DNA from: Wuchereria bancrofti
Taxonomy: Eukaryota; Nematoda; Chromadorea; Rhabditida; Onchocercidae
Direction: 5' to 3'
DNA length: 64,000 nucleotides
NCBI GenBank assembly: GCA_005281725.1
Contig: SSBO01000008.1
Location: 5,008,011-5,072,010, forward strand
Part shown: positions 38,701 through 51,500 of the stretch, piece by piece
How the letters are laid out: every line of letters starts with the position of its first letter
How positions within the stretch are numbered: the first letter of the stretch is position 1
The notes under the pieces: generated by a model
Seen by the model: only the letters and a program-made list of their open reading frames with translations
Told to the model about the DNA's origin: nothing
The model's database searches: none
Made by a program: the position numbers and the translations under genes

Positions 38701-41700
38701 TTGTTTTAATAACAAATTTAATCCACTTTTTTTAATCTATCACATATTATTATTATTTTCATAAACTTCAAGAAAAGAGATATTGATTTTTCAGCAAAAT
38801 TTTAGCAATTTTTCCGACTTTATTTTTAACAACTTTTACCTATCATATTATTTTCATAAATTTACGAAAAAAAAACTTTAAAAAACTTTTAAGATCTTTT
38901 AAACAGTTAAAAAAATGAAATCACTCCTTTTTTGTTTTTGTTTCTATAATACTTAATTTCAAGAAAAAGTTTTTCCTGATCAAAAATGAAATCAATTATG
39001 AAAAATTCACGGAAAATGTTTATTTTATTTTATCATTTTTCTACTATAAAAAAAAAGAAAAACAAAACTGAAACAAAACATAATAAAACCGGAATTATTT
39101 GTATCCGTTTATATTTATAAACTGCATAGAATATTTAGATTATAGGCCTGTACATTAATTATCTATTTTGTCCACTTAGGCATGTGACATATGCGCACAT
39201 CATTCAATTAATATTGCCGAGAAACAGGTATATTAACTTAGAGATGTCATTGAAGAGACGGACGGATATAACGATAAAATGAAATTTACATTTTATTTGA
39301 ATAATGAAAGAGAGAGAGAGAAAAAAAAAGGAAAAATAGTTAATCGTCTTTTTTCCCACTTGTTTTTTCCTATTTTTTTTCTTCGATAAGAAAAAAAGAG
39401 AAAATTTTTTTAATCTATCAAAAAATGAAGAATGTAATTAATAATTATGTAGTGAAAAAAAAAATAGTAAAACGGAAGGAATTCGGATGGAAATAAAAAA
39501 AGTGTAAAAATTAAATGCATATTAACTAAGCTTATAAAAGCAATAGAATTTAATTTAGCACAGAAGAATAAGGCAAAAATTATTGATAAATATAAATATT
39601 GGGTGAATTAATCATTAATGCTTATTTTTTCGTATTTTATTTTATTGCGTTTTTTTCTTCAATTGAAATTTTGTTAGAGTAAAATGTTTGAACAAACTGT
39701 TTGAACAATTGATATTTTTTTAGTTTTGTTTTTCAAATTTTTAGATCAATTTATTGAAACAATATTTTAATTTATTTTCTTTCTTTTTCATAATAGTAAG
39801 TAGTATGAGCTCCTTTTTGTGCTCTTCTTTTATTTTTTTTATTTTTATTTTTTTATTTTTTATTTTTTGTACTTATGATATTTTTACATTATTTGATACA
39901 TTTTTGAAGCAATTAGCTATTAAATTAGCAGCCATTATACAAATGACCAGAATAACACCTTTTATTTTCTCACCGTCAACTTTTTCTTCCTATTCTTTTA
40001 TTGCAAAATTAAAATTTGCATGTAATTACAAACAACCTAATGATTGGACATTTAGGCATGAAGAGATATTTTAACAGGTCGAAACAAACCAAAAATTTGG
40101 ATGAAATCCGGTTCTATAAATGAACAACAGCTACCCCTTTCCCGTCTCCTTCCCATGATATGCCCTGATACTCGGGCATTTCCCTCTTTCCCCCACAGAA
40201 TATCTAATCACATCATTGTTGATGGCCAGTTCATTTCTCTCTTCTTTCTTCCCAATCATCTCTTTCATCTACTTTAGTCATCGTCATCGTCGTTCTCGTC
40301 GTTTGTCGTCGTTGTCTACACAATTTCAGTTCAAAAAGAAGTTTCACTCGAACCAAATGATATGACAACAGTTAGGCAGTAGGAGTGACAATAACAGCAA
40401 AATGCTCCACTTTCAATTGTATGCAGAATAAACAGCAGATTGACCGACTGAGCCAGTCTTCTCCGCTTAATTTGTCTCTCAAATTTATTGATGTTAGTGA
40501 TTAGATTATAGCTATAATTGTAATGGAATCATCCTTATAGTTTGATGCTTAACTTAATATATGTAGTTGATACACTACTATATGTGATGAAGAATCTTGG
40601 TAACACAATAAGATTTGAAAGCAAGCTGAAACAAGCAAAGATGATAATATTACGCTTAAGATGAAACTAACAATTATGAAGATTCAAACAAAGTATAGTA
40701 ATACCGGAATTAAGATGAAATTAATGATTATGAAGATTCAAGCGAGGATGATAATATCAAGAAAAAATTAAGAATTAAGATGAAACTAGTGATTATGAAG
40801 ATTAAATTGTAATATTAGACTAGTAATTAAAGTAGAATAAGATTGAAACCAAGCTAAAGTAATGATTTTAGTGCTTGAAGCACATTAAGAAGACGTTATC
40901 ACACGATGATAATTGCGAAATGACTAATTAATTTTTTAGTTGTCTCGCAATATTAATAATCATTTCCTTAATTAATGAGGAAGTGATAATTAATGAAGTA
41001 AAAAATTAAATAACTCGTTCATGAAATGTTTTGAAATTTTTATTAAGAACAAAGTTTCCTTCCATTTTAATCTCTGAAAAATTCTGAAAAAAGTTTTTTT
41101 TTAAGGAAGGAAATCTTCATATTTTCTAGCAATAAATTTCCGAAATGAACTTATAACTGCTAAATACGTTTTGTGACAAAAACAAAGTAATTGCTAAATC
41201 TATTATAACTATTATTATTTTTGTTGTTATCACCATTATTATTACTATTGCTATTATTTATCATTATTATTATGTTGATATTATTTTTATTATCGTAATT
41301 CCATCATTCTTATTATCTACTTTCTAAAAAAATACTTTTTCATTAGAAAATGTTGAAATTTTATTATTTTATCAGAAATTTTGTCTCAGAAAAATTAACA
41401 TTTTTATAGCTTAATGGAAATGCTCACTGAATGAATAATTATTCATTCAGTAAAACAAAAAAAAAAATTTTTTTTTTCTTGAAAATTTTCTTCTCCATTA
41501 GTATTCCTAAAAATAGAATTAAAATGTAAAAAAGAACACTCAAATTATTTGAATTCAAAAATTTATTACAGTAATTATTATAATACTGCAACTATTATTA
41601 TTGTTGCCAAAATTGTCATAATAATTACTAATGCCCATTAATGGAATGAAAATGTAGAATTTCACAAATGAATATACAAAACGTTTGGAAAAAAAAAAAC

Positions 41701-44700
41701 GATACACACATTAATCATATTCCTTTCTACATCAATAATTAAAATTCATTTTTGATCATTGTTGAAACTACTAATTATTGATTGATTGAAATATCTAAAT
41801 AATATTTAACTCACTTTTTTTTCCGAGACAATTATAATATTAAACTGGAATAAATCATGCATATATTTATATATTATTTTAATATCCATTATATTCATTC
41901 AAGATTAATATTCAGTGCTAATTTTTTTTTTTTGCATTCTATTAGAATGGTTTTTGAATTATGATATTTGCAAGTGCAATGTTTGAAAATGATATTTAAT
42001 CATTTTATCTTTTCTCATTATTATGATAAAAATTAGATGAAAAATGGAAGCAATCTGTAATTAAAGTTTGATAATTCTGAAAAATTATCGATTTGATTTT
42101 TGCAAATTAATCATCTTTATGAGGTGACAAATGCTACCTTAGCGAAGAGCGATCACAAATTGTCACTACTACCATCTCGCAGATGACCAATCATAAAATG
42201 GTCATTGCTTCTTTTTTTTTTCCTTTCTTTCAACCATAAATATCATTTGATAAATTGAACCCTTTACAATGTTCTCATCAAAAAAAAAAAAAAAATGACT
42301 TAATTTTCTTTTTCCCTTATAATTATCATAACATCGACTATATTATTTATTCAAATGCGTCTTTTTTTCTGTAAAAACAAACTGAAAATTCAAATTTCAC
42401 AATTTAATTAGGCAAATTTTATTATTTTTAATTTATCATACATAATAAAATTGTCGAAAAAAAAAACAATAAATGGCAAACAAATGTGAATATCTTTCAT
42501 TTATTTAAATATTTCAGAATAAAAAAAAAATTATAAAACTTACCTTTTTTTTCTCTTTTTAAAAGAAAGAACAGAGAGACGGAGAAAAAAGTGAAAAGGA
42601 AGGTATGATAGAATGGGTTAATGATAAAGAGATCAGATAATGTAAGAAATGGAAATTAAATCGATCACATCTGGTTTTTGTATAATAAAAACAAATAAAA
42701 AAAAGTTTTGTTCGACATTTAAAAGGATGTACAATCATTAATGATTTTTTTTTTGAATTTTTTTTCCCTTTCGTCTTTATCATTAAAATATCTAACAGTT
42801 AATACAGAATTTTAATATAAAAAAAAACAAAGAAAAAATTTAAAAATAGTTTGGAAACAAAATTTTTAATGTTAGACTAATGTTTGCAATATTCAAAACA
42901 AATTACTATTAATTTATGCATGTATATATTAAGCTGTTACAGAAATTTTTTTTTTTTTTGAAAATAAAATTCGAAAGAATTTTTTTGATTACTAAAGTAA
43001 ATGAAATATTCAAAAATTTTTTAAATGAGAAAAATTTTCGAATATTTAAGTCAATAATGACGCTAAAAAGTTACAATTCAATGACACCAATTGCAAATAA
43101 ATTACAAAGAGTGAATTTCCTATTATTTTTTTGATATGGCAAATCTTAGAAAGAAAAATTTATTCCCACAAATTATTCTTTCGCTTTTCACTTTATTTAT
43201 TATTAATTATTGTTGTTAAAACTATTATTATCAGTTATTATTGGTAATACTATTATTAATTATTATCTAATTATTTATTACTATTATTTTATTATCATTG
43301 CTCTTATTTCTTTCTTCTACTGATTATGCTATTGCAGTAATAGATGTTACCATTTTATCAGTGAAACAGATGAAAATGAAAATATAAAAAAATAAATAAA
43401 CTATTATTAAAATTTCTTAGCATTCCACTAATTTTACAGGAAATCTTTCAGAAAATATGCAAAAAGATTTTTACATAAGCTAATAACTGTCTTAAATCTG
43501 AGAAAGAAAAAAAAAATAATTGAACGAAAGAAAAAAAACATTGAAAATAAAAAAAAATATTAATTAATCAAATAATTCGATTACGTAGGAAAAAATCTAC
43601 TAAAACAGTGAAAGGTAATTGCTTTTTGATTAATACAGTGCTGAAAATTTAAAAAATTTACCGCATTTAATAAAAAAAATAAATGAAAGAATTTCCTTTT
43701 GTTTTTCAATTTTAATCCATGCATAAACATAGCAATCAGTGAATGATATAAGGAAAGAAAGAGATAATTACGAGAGATTTTTATTTTAATGAATTATTGA
43801 ACATTAATTACTTTTCGAAATGGGAATGCCGAAATATTCCAATTAAACACAATTCAAATATATTTTCTCGAAGAATTTCACACACTATTTTTTCTTTTTT
43901 GATGTCTTAAATTTCATTCAAATATTCATTTGAAACAAATTTATTTATTTATTTCTTCATTTATTTGTTTGTTTGCTTGTTTCTTTTCTCTCGGTTTTTT
44001 TTTCCTTTTCTTTAATTTTTCATTAAAATTCTCATAAAACAACAATGATGAAAATTTCCTCCAAATGTAATGAAAATATCTACATATATCATTATTCTCA
44101 TTTAAATGATTATTTTACAAATAAAAAAGTGGAAGAGAGGAAGAGAGAGGGAGAGAGTAAAGAAAAAATAAATAAATCCAAATTTCACATTTTTAACGTT
44201 ATCATTTCATTTCAATCTTTGCATTGAAATAATTTGCTCCATATTTTTCAGACATAAAATTTGGATAATATTACTAAATCTTATGCTATCATTTGCTTAA
44301 GAGAAATAGTTTACAAGAGAAACTATGAAGCATATTTGTTTTTTTTAACAAAAACAATAACAACGATGACAACAACAACAATAACAGTTACAATAACAAC
44401 AATAAACAATGATAATAATAAAACACTACAGCTGCATATCTCATCATTCATGCTAGTTGTTTTACCGAATAAATATAAATTGAAACTAATAAGCTATTTG
44501 TTGAGTTAATTAATTACTGATTAGAGTTGTTTAAACTCGTTACAGATTTAATTATTCGGAAACCAATAATCAATTCTGTGAAGATCGAAGGAGAGAAATA
44601 TGTGAAATTCTTCTTCTAATTTATAAATAATCACATATAATTACATTTAAATCTATGATTTCTTAAATCATTGTGCTTCTATAGAATGAATAAAACATTA

Positions 44701-46882
44701 AACAATTAATTTGATTTTTTATAATTTTCTTTTTTTGTTCTTTGTTTGACAAAAAAGATCCTATTTTTAACTTCTAAATTTTTAATCAACTACGAAAAAA
44801 ACAATAACATTTTTCACACATCATTTAAATAATCTGATGAAAATTGCAAAATTTATTTTCAATTTCATCGTTTTCAATCTAACAAATGTTATTCGATATT
44901 TCGATTACGGATATCATTCGATGTATGACAGAAAATGGGCAAATTTCGTCCAAGTGAAATTTATGAGAAATTGAACGAACATAAATTATAAGGAGAGGAA
45001 ATGTTTGATGTTCACTTAGTATTACTGTCTTTTTGGCTAATTTAAATTCCCATTAGCATTTTACAAAAAAAAAAAAAAAAAGTTGAATATGAAGTTCGAA
45101 AATAAATTAAAATGCCACAAAATTTAAAGAAAAAATTAGCATAAATCAAAAGAAGAATAACATGCTGAAAAAAATACTGTTAATTTCATGAATTTTTACA
45201 AACAAAATTAATGATACTTATCAGATGATGCTTTCAAATAAACAGCAACCAAGTAATGATAAACACTACCAGGTAAGTAATCTTTATAAAAATTATTTTA
45301 TTTTTTACAAGTTAAACTATAATTTAGTCATATCATATTACATAGTCATCCTCTATATTTTAAATTAATTATTAAAATAAAAGTATGCAAATAATAAAGG
45401 AATATATTATAAAACTATGCATAATTATCATTGTTTTCTTTTTGCCGTTTGTCAAACAAGAAAAAATAGAGGTGAAAGTTAATGTGTAAAAGGAAAACAA
45501 ATATATAAGTAATTAAATTGATTAATTTTATTAAAATTAAAACTTACCGACTGTAAATCATATTGTGAACCATAATGTAATGATGACGATGATAATAATG
45601 TAGGTTGATTGATAATTTGAGCAGAATAAGTAGAATGAATAGAAGGATTAGATGGTAAGGAAGTTACTGATTCATAAATTTCCAATTTTCGATTGAATGG
45701 TATCAATGGTACTGAATGAAAATCATTATAAATACTGCGATTTCCAGGTGCTGATAACAGATAATGCTTATTTTTGCCATATAAATGATTAGATAAAATA
45801 TGATTTGGAATGATATTTTCATATATACGATGAGTTTGTAATGTTGTATCAAGCGGTTGTATGAAATCAGTCAATTCGGCACCACCAGCAAATGGTGGTA
45901 TTGGTCCAGCTTCGGTTAATTTTACACCACCATATTCACCATGATTTCTTGAGTTCATTTGTGAAATATGATAAGAAGCATCTGATGAAGGAGGTAATAG
46001 AATTGGTTTTTGAAATTGTTGAACATCCGATTCTAGTACCTTAATTCCGGTATGCAATTTAGAAAGTTTTAATGTAGTACCATGTTGAGGATTACGATTT
46101 CTTTGGCTAATATTTGAAGGATTATTGCTTAGCAGAAGTAATGGTGGCAATTGTCCATCATTGGTGCTATTATCTTGCGGTATATATAATGATATCGCAT
46201 CATTATTTTTCAAACAATCGCTACCGTTACAATCTTGTCGATTTCTTAACCTTGGAAATTTTGATGGAATTAATTTTGGAATTGAAGGTGAATTAGCTAA
46301 TGCTATATTCTGTGTTTGTTGAAATAATTTTGATTTTTGTTGCAATAATGGCTGTTGTTGTTTATTTTCAACAATAGTAGTAGTAGTAGTAGCAATAGTA
46401 GTAGCTATTGTATGGCTCAAGAATCGGTCGTCATTATTTTGAATGCTTCGATCAATCGATGATATATCATTCTCTATAAATCTTTGTTTACTTCTTATAT
46501 CATCTTCATTTTGAACAATATTTACATCCAATTTTCTACCTTGTCTTAAAGCACGTAATCGTTGAATAAAATAATCATCAGCATTTCGTCGTATTCGTAG
46601 TCCAGCTAAAATATCTTCTGAACCATAGCGGCTTGAAGATATTACCGTGGAAGATGATGATGATAATGATGATGACGATGATGATGATGATGATAATGAT
46701 GATGGGAATGAATTAGGGAATTGTATAGCTTCCACCTGAGTACCATTGCTGATAGTTATTAAAATAATTAGAATAGCAGAAATAATTTCCATTGGGAATC
46801 GATGATGAAGCAAGGAACAGCAACGGTTGCCGAACATAGCACATGTTCCCCGTGATACTACCACCGTCTTCCACGATCGCAT
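32698..46882 (-). CDS. Zona pellucida (cuticlin-like) transmembrane protein
   Basis: Apical extracellular-matrix protein; ZP domains polymerise. Thirteen minus-strand exons, 5' to 3': 46882-45548, 38435-38321, 37886-37752, 37392-36921, 36748-36621, 36353-36248, 36024-35948, 35644-35482, 35198-35032, 34206-34125, 33721-33535, 33238-33028, 32891-32698. All phases agree; 1123 residues. A hydrophobic signal sequence begins at an internal Met (MEIISAILIILITI, codon 46792-46790), which may be the true start. Then come a poly-Ser tract, RIRRNADDYF and a long Ser/Thr/Asn-rich region. The ZP domain lies in exons 6-12: ARLICKDDGLQFEITTLFPF, MPYSTCGM, AYGFHVRNC, DEYMVIDERGC, IKCSIEIC. RKRR follows as a furin-type site, then a membrane span (LWLGIWTGLSTLTTLLAISV), a basic tail and poly-Gln. 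The exact nematode orthologue (cutl, dyf-7, noah classes) is not determined. Confidence 0.88.
38436..45547. other. 7.1-kb intron of the ZP gene
   Basis: Much longer than every other intron in the window. It contains GA runs (38453-38476), a more GC-rich block at 40080-40480 with a TGCCC/GGGCA hairpin (40161-40178), three diverged copies of a taagatgaaa...attatgaagatt unit at about 40658, 40713 and 40777, and triplet repeats near 41210-41290 and 43200-43300. No exon on either strand is convincing. The long first intron could house regulatory elements or an alternative promoter. Confidence 0.55.
40655..40815. repeat. Imperfect 55-65-bp repeat, three copies
   Basis: The phrase taagatgaaact followed by attatgaagattcaa occurs at about 40658, 40713 and 40777 inside the large ZP intron, with variable spacing and substitutions. 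An old degenerate tandem duplication. Confidence 0.6.
46651..46706. repeat. GAT triplet repeat encoding poly-Ser of the ZP protein
   Basis: Run of gatgatgat with occasional gac or aat on the plus strand; on the minus strand it reads as a Ser tract interrupted by Leu near the mature N-terminus of the ZP protein. Likely length-variable between individuals. Confidence 0.8.
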
Positions 46883-48065
46883 AAACGGAACACCAGCAAA
46901 AAGATGGTTCGTTAAATTGTATGTTTGCTGTTGTCTCGTTCAAATATGTTTATCTTTTTTCCTTTTTTGTTTTTTTTCTTTCTTTTTTTGTTTTTTGTTT
47001 TTTTTTTTTAATGAAATTATCAACTCTCTCTAAACAGCAATAAAAAGTGCGTCTGCAAAAACAATTCAAACGAAATCACTAATAAGAATATGAAATAAAG
47101 CAAACATTTTAATTAATAAAGGTAAAAATGAAAGAGAATAAATAAGCCAAGAAAAATGCTTCGTTGGGATCTTTTTTTTTTGCGTCGTAATTCCAGCCGT
47201 AATTCCAGTTGAATATGATCGATGATGATTGATGAATAATATTGATAATATTGCTGATAAGAAGGATATTGGTAATATGATTGATTTCAGGAATTGTATG
47301 TGAAAAAGAAAAAGATAAAATGCTTTATTTTTTCTTTCTTTTTTAAGAAATTGAGATTTTGATAATAAATGTGGAACGAAATTATAATCGTTAGTGATAG
47401 TGATAACGATTATATCAGTTCTATGAGGTCAGTGTAGAAGAAGAAAATTTTATTAAAAAAAAAATCCTTCAAATAAGATTATTAAGAAGATAATAGTATT
47501 TTTTGCCACAGAAAAAAGAAAAAAAATAGATTTCTTTTTTTTTCTTGTTTAAAATAAAATTAAAATACTGCTAACAATAGATATAAAGCAATAATAATGC
47601 TATTAATAGTAGCAAAGATTATAGTAAAAATAAAATTGTAGAAAGATTATTTTAAAGGTCAAAATATAGCTTTGATAGTTGTGATAGTGATACGAATAAT
47701 AGTGATAATGGTGGTGACAAATAGTGATGCGAATGAATAGATTCTCGAAAAGTATGGTAAATGTGGCTGTATGGATAGGTGATCTGGATAGGTGTAGCAA
47801 GAGAACAACGATAAAAGGAGTGGCATGTGATTACGACGAAACGAAACGAACAATTTCGGTATTTCTTAGTGAATTTCGGTTTATCTAATCAACCACCTTA
47901 TATTTCACCCCTTTTTCTCATATTTATCGCGTCTATTGGCTCCTATTGATGAGCGATAGCGGTAAGACATGCGAGGAAAAGAAGTAGAAATTCTGCAAAA
48001 TTGACAAAATTTGATAATATTACCTCCTCCTACACTCCCACTAATATCCATTAAATTTGATTATT
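46883..48065. other. Region upstream of the ZP gene
   Basis: Likely promoter and 5' UTR territory of the minus-strand ZP gene. T-rich tracts at 46960-47010, then mixed sequence. No defined promoter element or other gene is recognised. Confidence 0.35.
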
Positions 48066-48085
48066 TAATTTCTTTATGTCAACGA

Positions 48086-48550
48086 TGTGATAATAATAAT
48101 AATAATAATGACAAATAATAATATTAATATTAGTGATAATAATATAACAATGATAATGATAATAACAATATTAATATTAGTGATAATATAATAACAGCAA
48201 TAAACAATAATACTAATAATAACAATGATAAATAATAATATCAATATTAATGATAATAATATTAATAGATAATGATATCAATAATAACATCAATAATAAT
48301 AATAGTAATGACAATGATAAATGAGAATATAATATTATTGGTGGTAATAGTAATAAATAATAATGTTAATATTAGTGATAATATTAATAATAATATATGG
48401 CAATAATATTAGTGTTAGCAATAATGATAATAATAATATCAATGATTATAGGTAACAATATTAATATTAGTAATAATGATAGTAATAGTAATAATAATAA
48501 TAACGATAATAATAGCAATAATAATGATAATGGCAATAATAACACTCATG
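48086..48550. repeat. AAT/GATAAT low-complexity block
   Basis: About 460 bases composed almost only of aataat, gataat, attaat and tagtaa triplets with local longer repeats such as attaatattagtgataata. No reading frame. Confidence 0.85.
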
Positions 48551-51500
48551 ATGATAATAATACTTCTTGATTAACATTTTAGTATCATTTGATAAGTTTC
48601 AAATTTGCGAGGATTTATAATCTTTGTAAGAATGAGGAAAGAAAGGAAATGTGGAAAAGATTTAAGAGAAAAGATTCGGAAAGGGTAAGTTTAATGTGTA
48701 GTTGTGATTGAGATGTGCTTACAAAGACATCCAGTTGTCCTCTATCCGGATAACCGGTTTCATTTTATCCTATCATTGGATTGCTATCTATTTTAGTATG
48801 ATAATCTTTCAATCAAATTTCAGTTTTCGACCATTTAGCGATCGTAGCAAAAGAATGAATTAATATCATTTGATGAATAGGAACGAAAGTTTGATAAATA
48901 TTCATTGTACTGAACTTATTCAATTTGCCAAAGTCATTTTTATTTTATTAATAATATAACTGATAATTAATTAACATTTAACAGTTAACACTTTAAGCAT
49001 TCCACCTGAATTATATAGTTATATTATATGATTATATGCTGTGCAAACAGACTTATCAATTATCATAGAATTTAGTTTCCTTCACTTTTCATTCTATTTA
49101 ATTTTTTACTTAAATTTTAATTCGTTACTTATTATTGTAGGGAAAGATGGAATATTTTCTTGGTTTCCGATAAATCATTTCTTAAAATGACATTTAATAG
49201 CAAATTTTACACTTAAAATGATGTTGAAAAAGTGATAAACTCAATTAATTACCGGAAAAGTGAAAATTTCACGTGAAACTTGATAATTTCCTCGCTGAAT
49301 TTGTAAAGTGAAATGAAACTTTTGCAATTTTCTCATTTTATTTCTCCAACAACAAAAAAAAAAACTGTTTTGCTTGCCAAAGGCAAAATTTTTCTTTTTT
49401 TCAGACTTTATCAAATCGATAGTAAATGAAGTTTTGTTCTTTATGATGTGCGATAATGAATTTTAAAGTGTTAAAATCCAAAAAATTTTTCTTTCTATTA
49501 CCAAAAAATCAATTTTTATGTGAGTTCCATTTAATAATTAATATTTATGAAATAATTTTATTGAAATGACTTTTGTTTTTTATACAGAAAAAAATAATCA
49601 TACAGAAATTTGGAATAAAATAATTACTTAAGCTAAGAACGATTCTTTTTTTTTTTGTTGAATTACTGTTCACAGATTGTGTTAAATGATAACTTCTTTC
49701 AAACTCTAAACAATTGAAATGCCAATATCCGTGTTATTAAAGCGATTTGAATTCATCCAAAATCAAATACTAACATTTCAACCTGTTTTGCGCATTTTGA
49801 TATGTCTGAAATAAATTGGGGGTGTCGTCAGTGTTGTCATACAATGCATGAATAAAGTTTTCAATGTTTTCTTTTTTCAAAACATTTAACAAACATATTA
49901 GACAAAAATTAGATAATGCTTTAAAAAAACTAGGAATTATCGATTATTTTAAATTATTTTTTCTCCCACTTTTTGCGAGAAAAATTATGATATTTTAGTA
50001 ATTTAATGAAATGAAATCATATGTTAATAATATTTGATATTTATCATATAAAGTATAGGTATAAATAATAATAAATTTATGAAATTTTCAAATTAGATTA
50101 ACATTAAGCAATGAGATAAGGTGCTCAAATGATAATAGTTAAGAAAATGATAGCAATTATAATTAAGAATAGAATTACATCAATTTGTTCAACAATAATA
50201 GCTGCAAGAAATATATATATGTGAAGAATGAAATATCAATCAAGTTTATTGCTCTAATTATTTGTTAAATTGATAAAAATGAAATCATTCGTAACATTTT
50301 AAAATGCTAATCAACAATTATCCTATAATATTTTTCAATTTTCAAATATACCTGTTTTTATAACATTTCTACAGCAATTTAATTATTTGTTCCAATTTCT
50401 TTTGAAACTATTAAATCATCACTTAAAAGAAAAAAGCTTTTCATTTAAAAAAGAAAGAATATCTTGATTTATTGGCAGAAATATATATTTAAAATATTCA
50501 TCTACATAATGTCTATTTGATCAATCAAACTAAGATACCTCTTTGCCTGATTCATCCTTTTTTTTTTTTTCAAAAATTGTCAAACAATACAAATATCTGT
50601 TAAATATTTCAAAATATTTGATACAATTTTGGATAAATTTACAAAATTAATTATGCATTGTAATAGTTTTTTCAAGTAAATCTTTTTCTCCAGCAATTTT
50701 AGGAAATTAGAGATTGCTATCAAAAGAAGAATGATAAGAAATGAGGAGAGGAAATGAAGAAAACTTCAGGTTTGATAATAATCTTTAATATTGTTTCTGA
50801 ATTCCAAAATTGTCAGGAAAATATTTTTTTTGCTCTTATACTCTGGCAAAAATATAAATGACAAAAATTAAAATATTACAATTAAAATATATCACCCATT
50901 TATGCAAAAAAATGTTGTTTAGTCAAAATTAATCTCATGAAAAGATTGCACTAAAATTTGAGAGTAAAAGATTAAAATAAGTAAAATGGGAAAATAATTT
51001 TTCTTTCTTTTTTTTAAGGAAGATGAATAATAAGATAAAAAAACTATTAATTTAAATTATATATTAGGAACAAGAAACAAATTAGAAGTACAAATGGGTG
51101 AGAAAGTTAAAGGATAAAAAAAGTATAATAGTTAATGAAAAATTTAATTGGAAATTGTTTAATAAATGGAAATATTATATATTTTTTTTTGTATTTAAAG
51201 GAATAACTGAAATTATTGGATAATTTTTTATAATAATTCAAAAATTCTTCAATGAATTTTGTTGATATTCATGTTAAAATATTTTAAAAATACGCTGTCA
51301 AAATTATATTTTATTTTCTAGCAAACATCAAATTATATTTGAAATAGATATCATAGCAATAATTGTTAATTAAATTAACAATTAATTTGTCATATTTACA
51401 AATGATGCCATCGATAATTGTATAATCAAATTAGGAAAATTAGCTACTGTATGACAAAATTGGAATTACTGATACATTGAGAGGAAATTTGTTTGATTAT

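Noticed and set aside
39754..40074. 106-codon Phe-rich open frame
   Set aside because: Runs through T-rich simple sequence inside the ZP intron, lacks splice context and has a biased composition.
44261..44509. Thr/Ile-rich 82-codon ORF
   Set aside because: Generated by an ACAACAATA simple repeat in the ZP intron.
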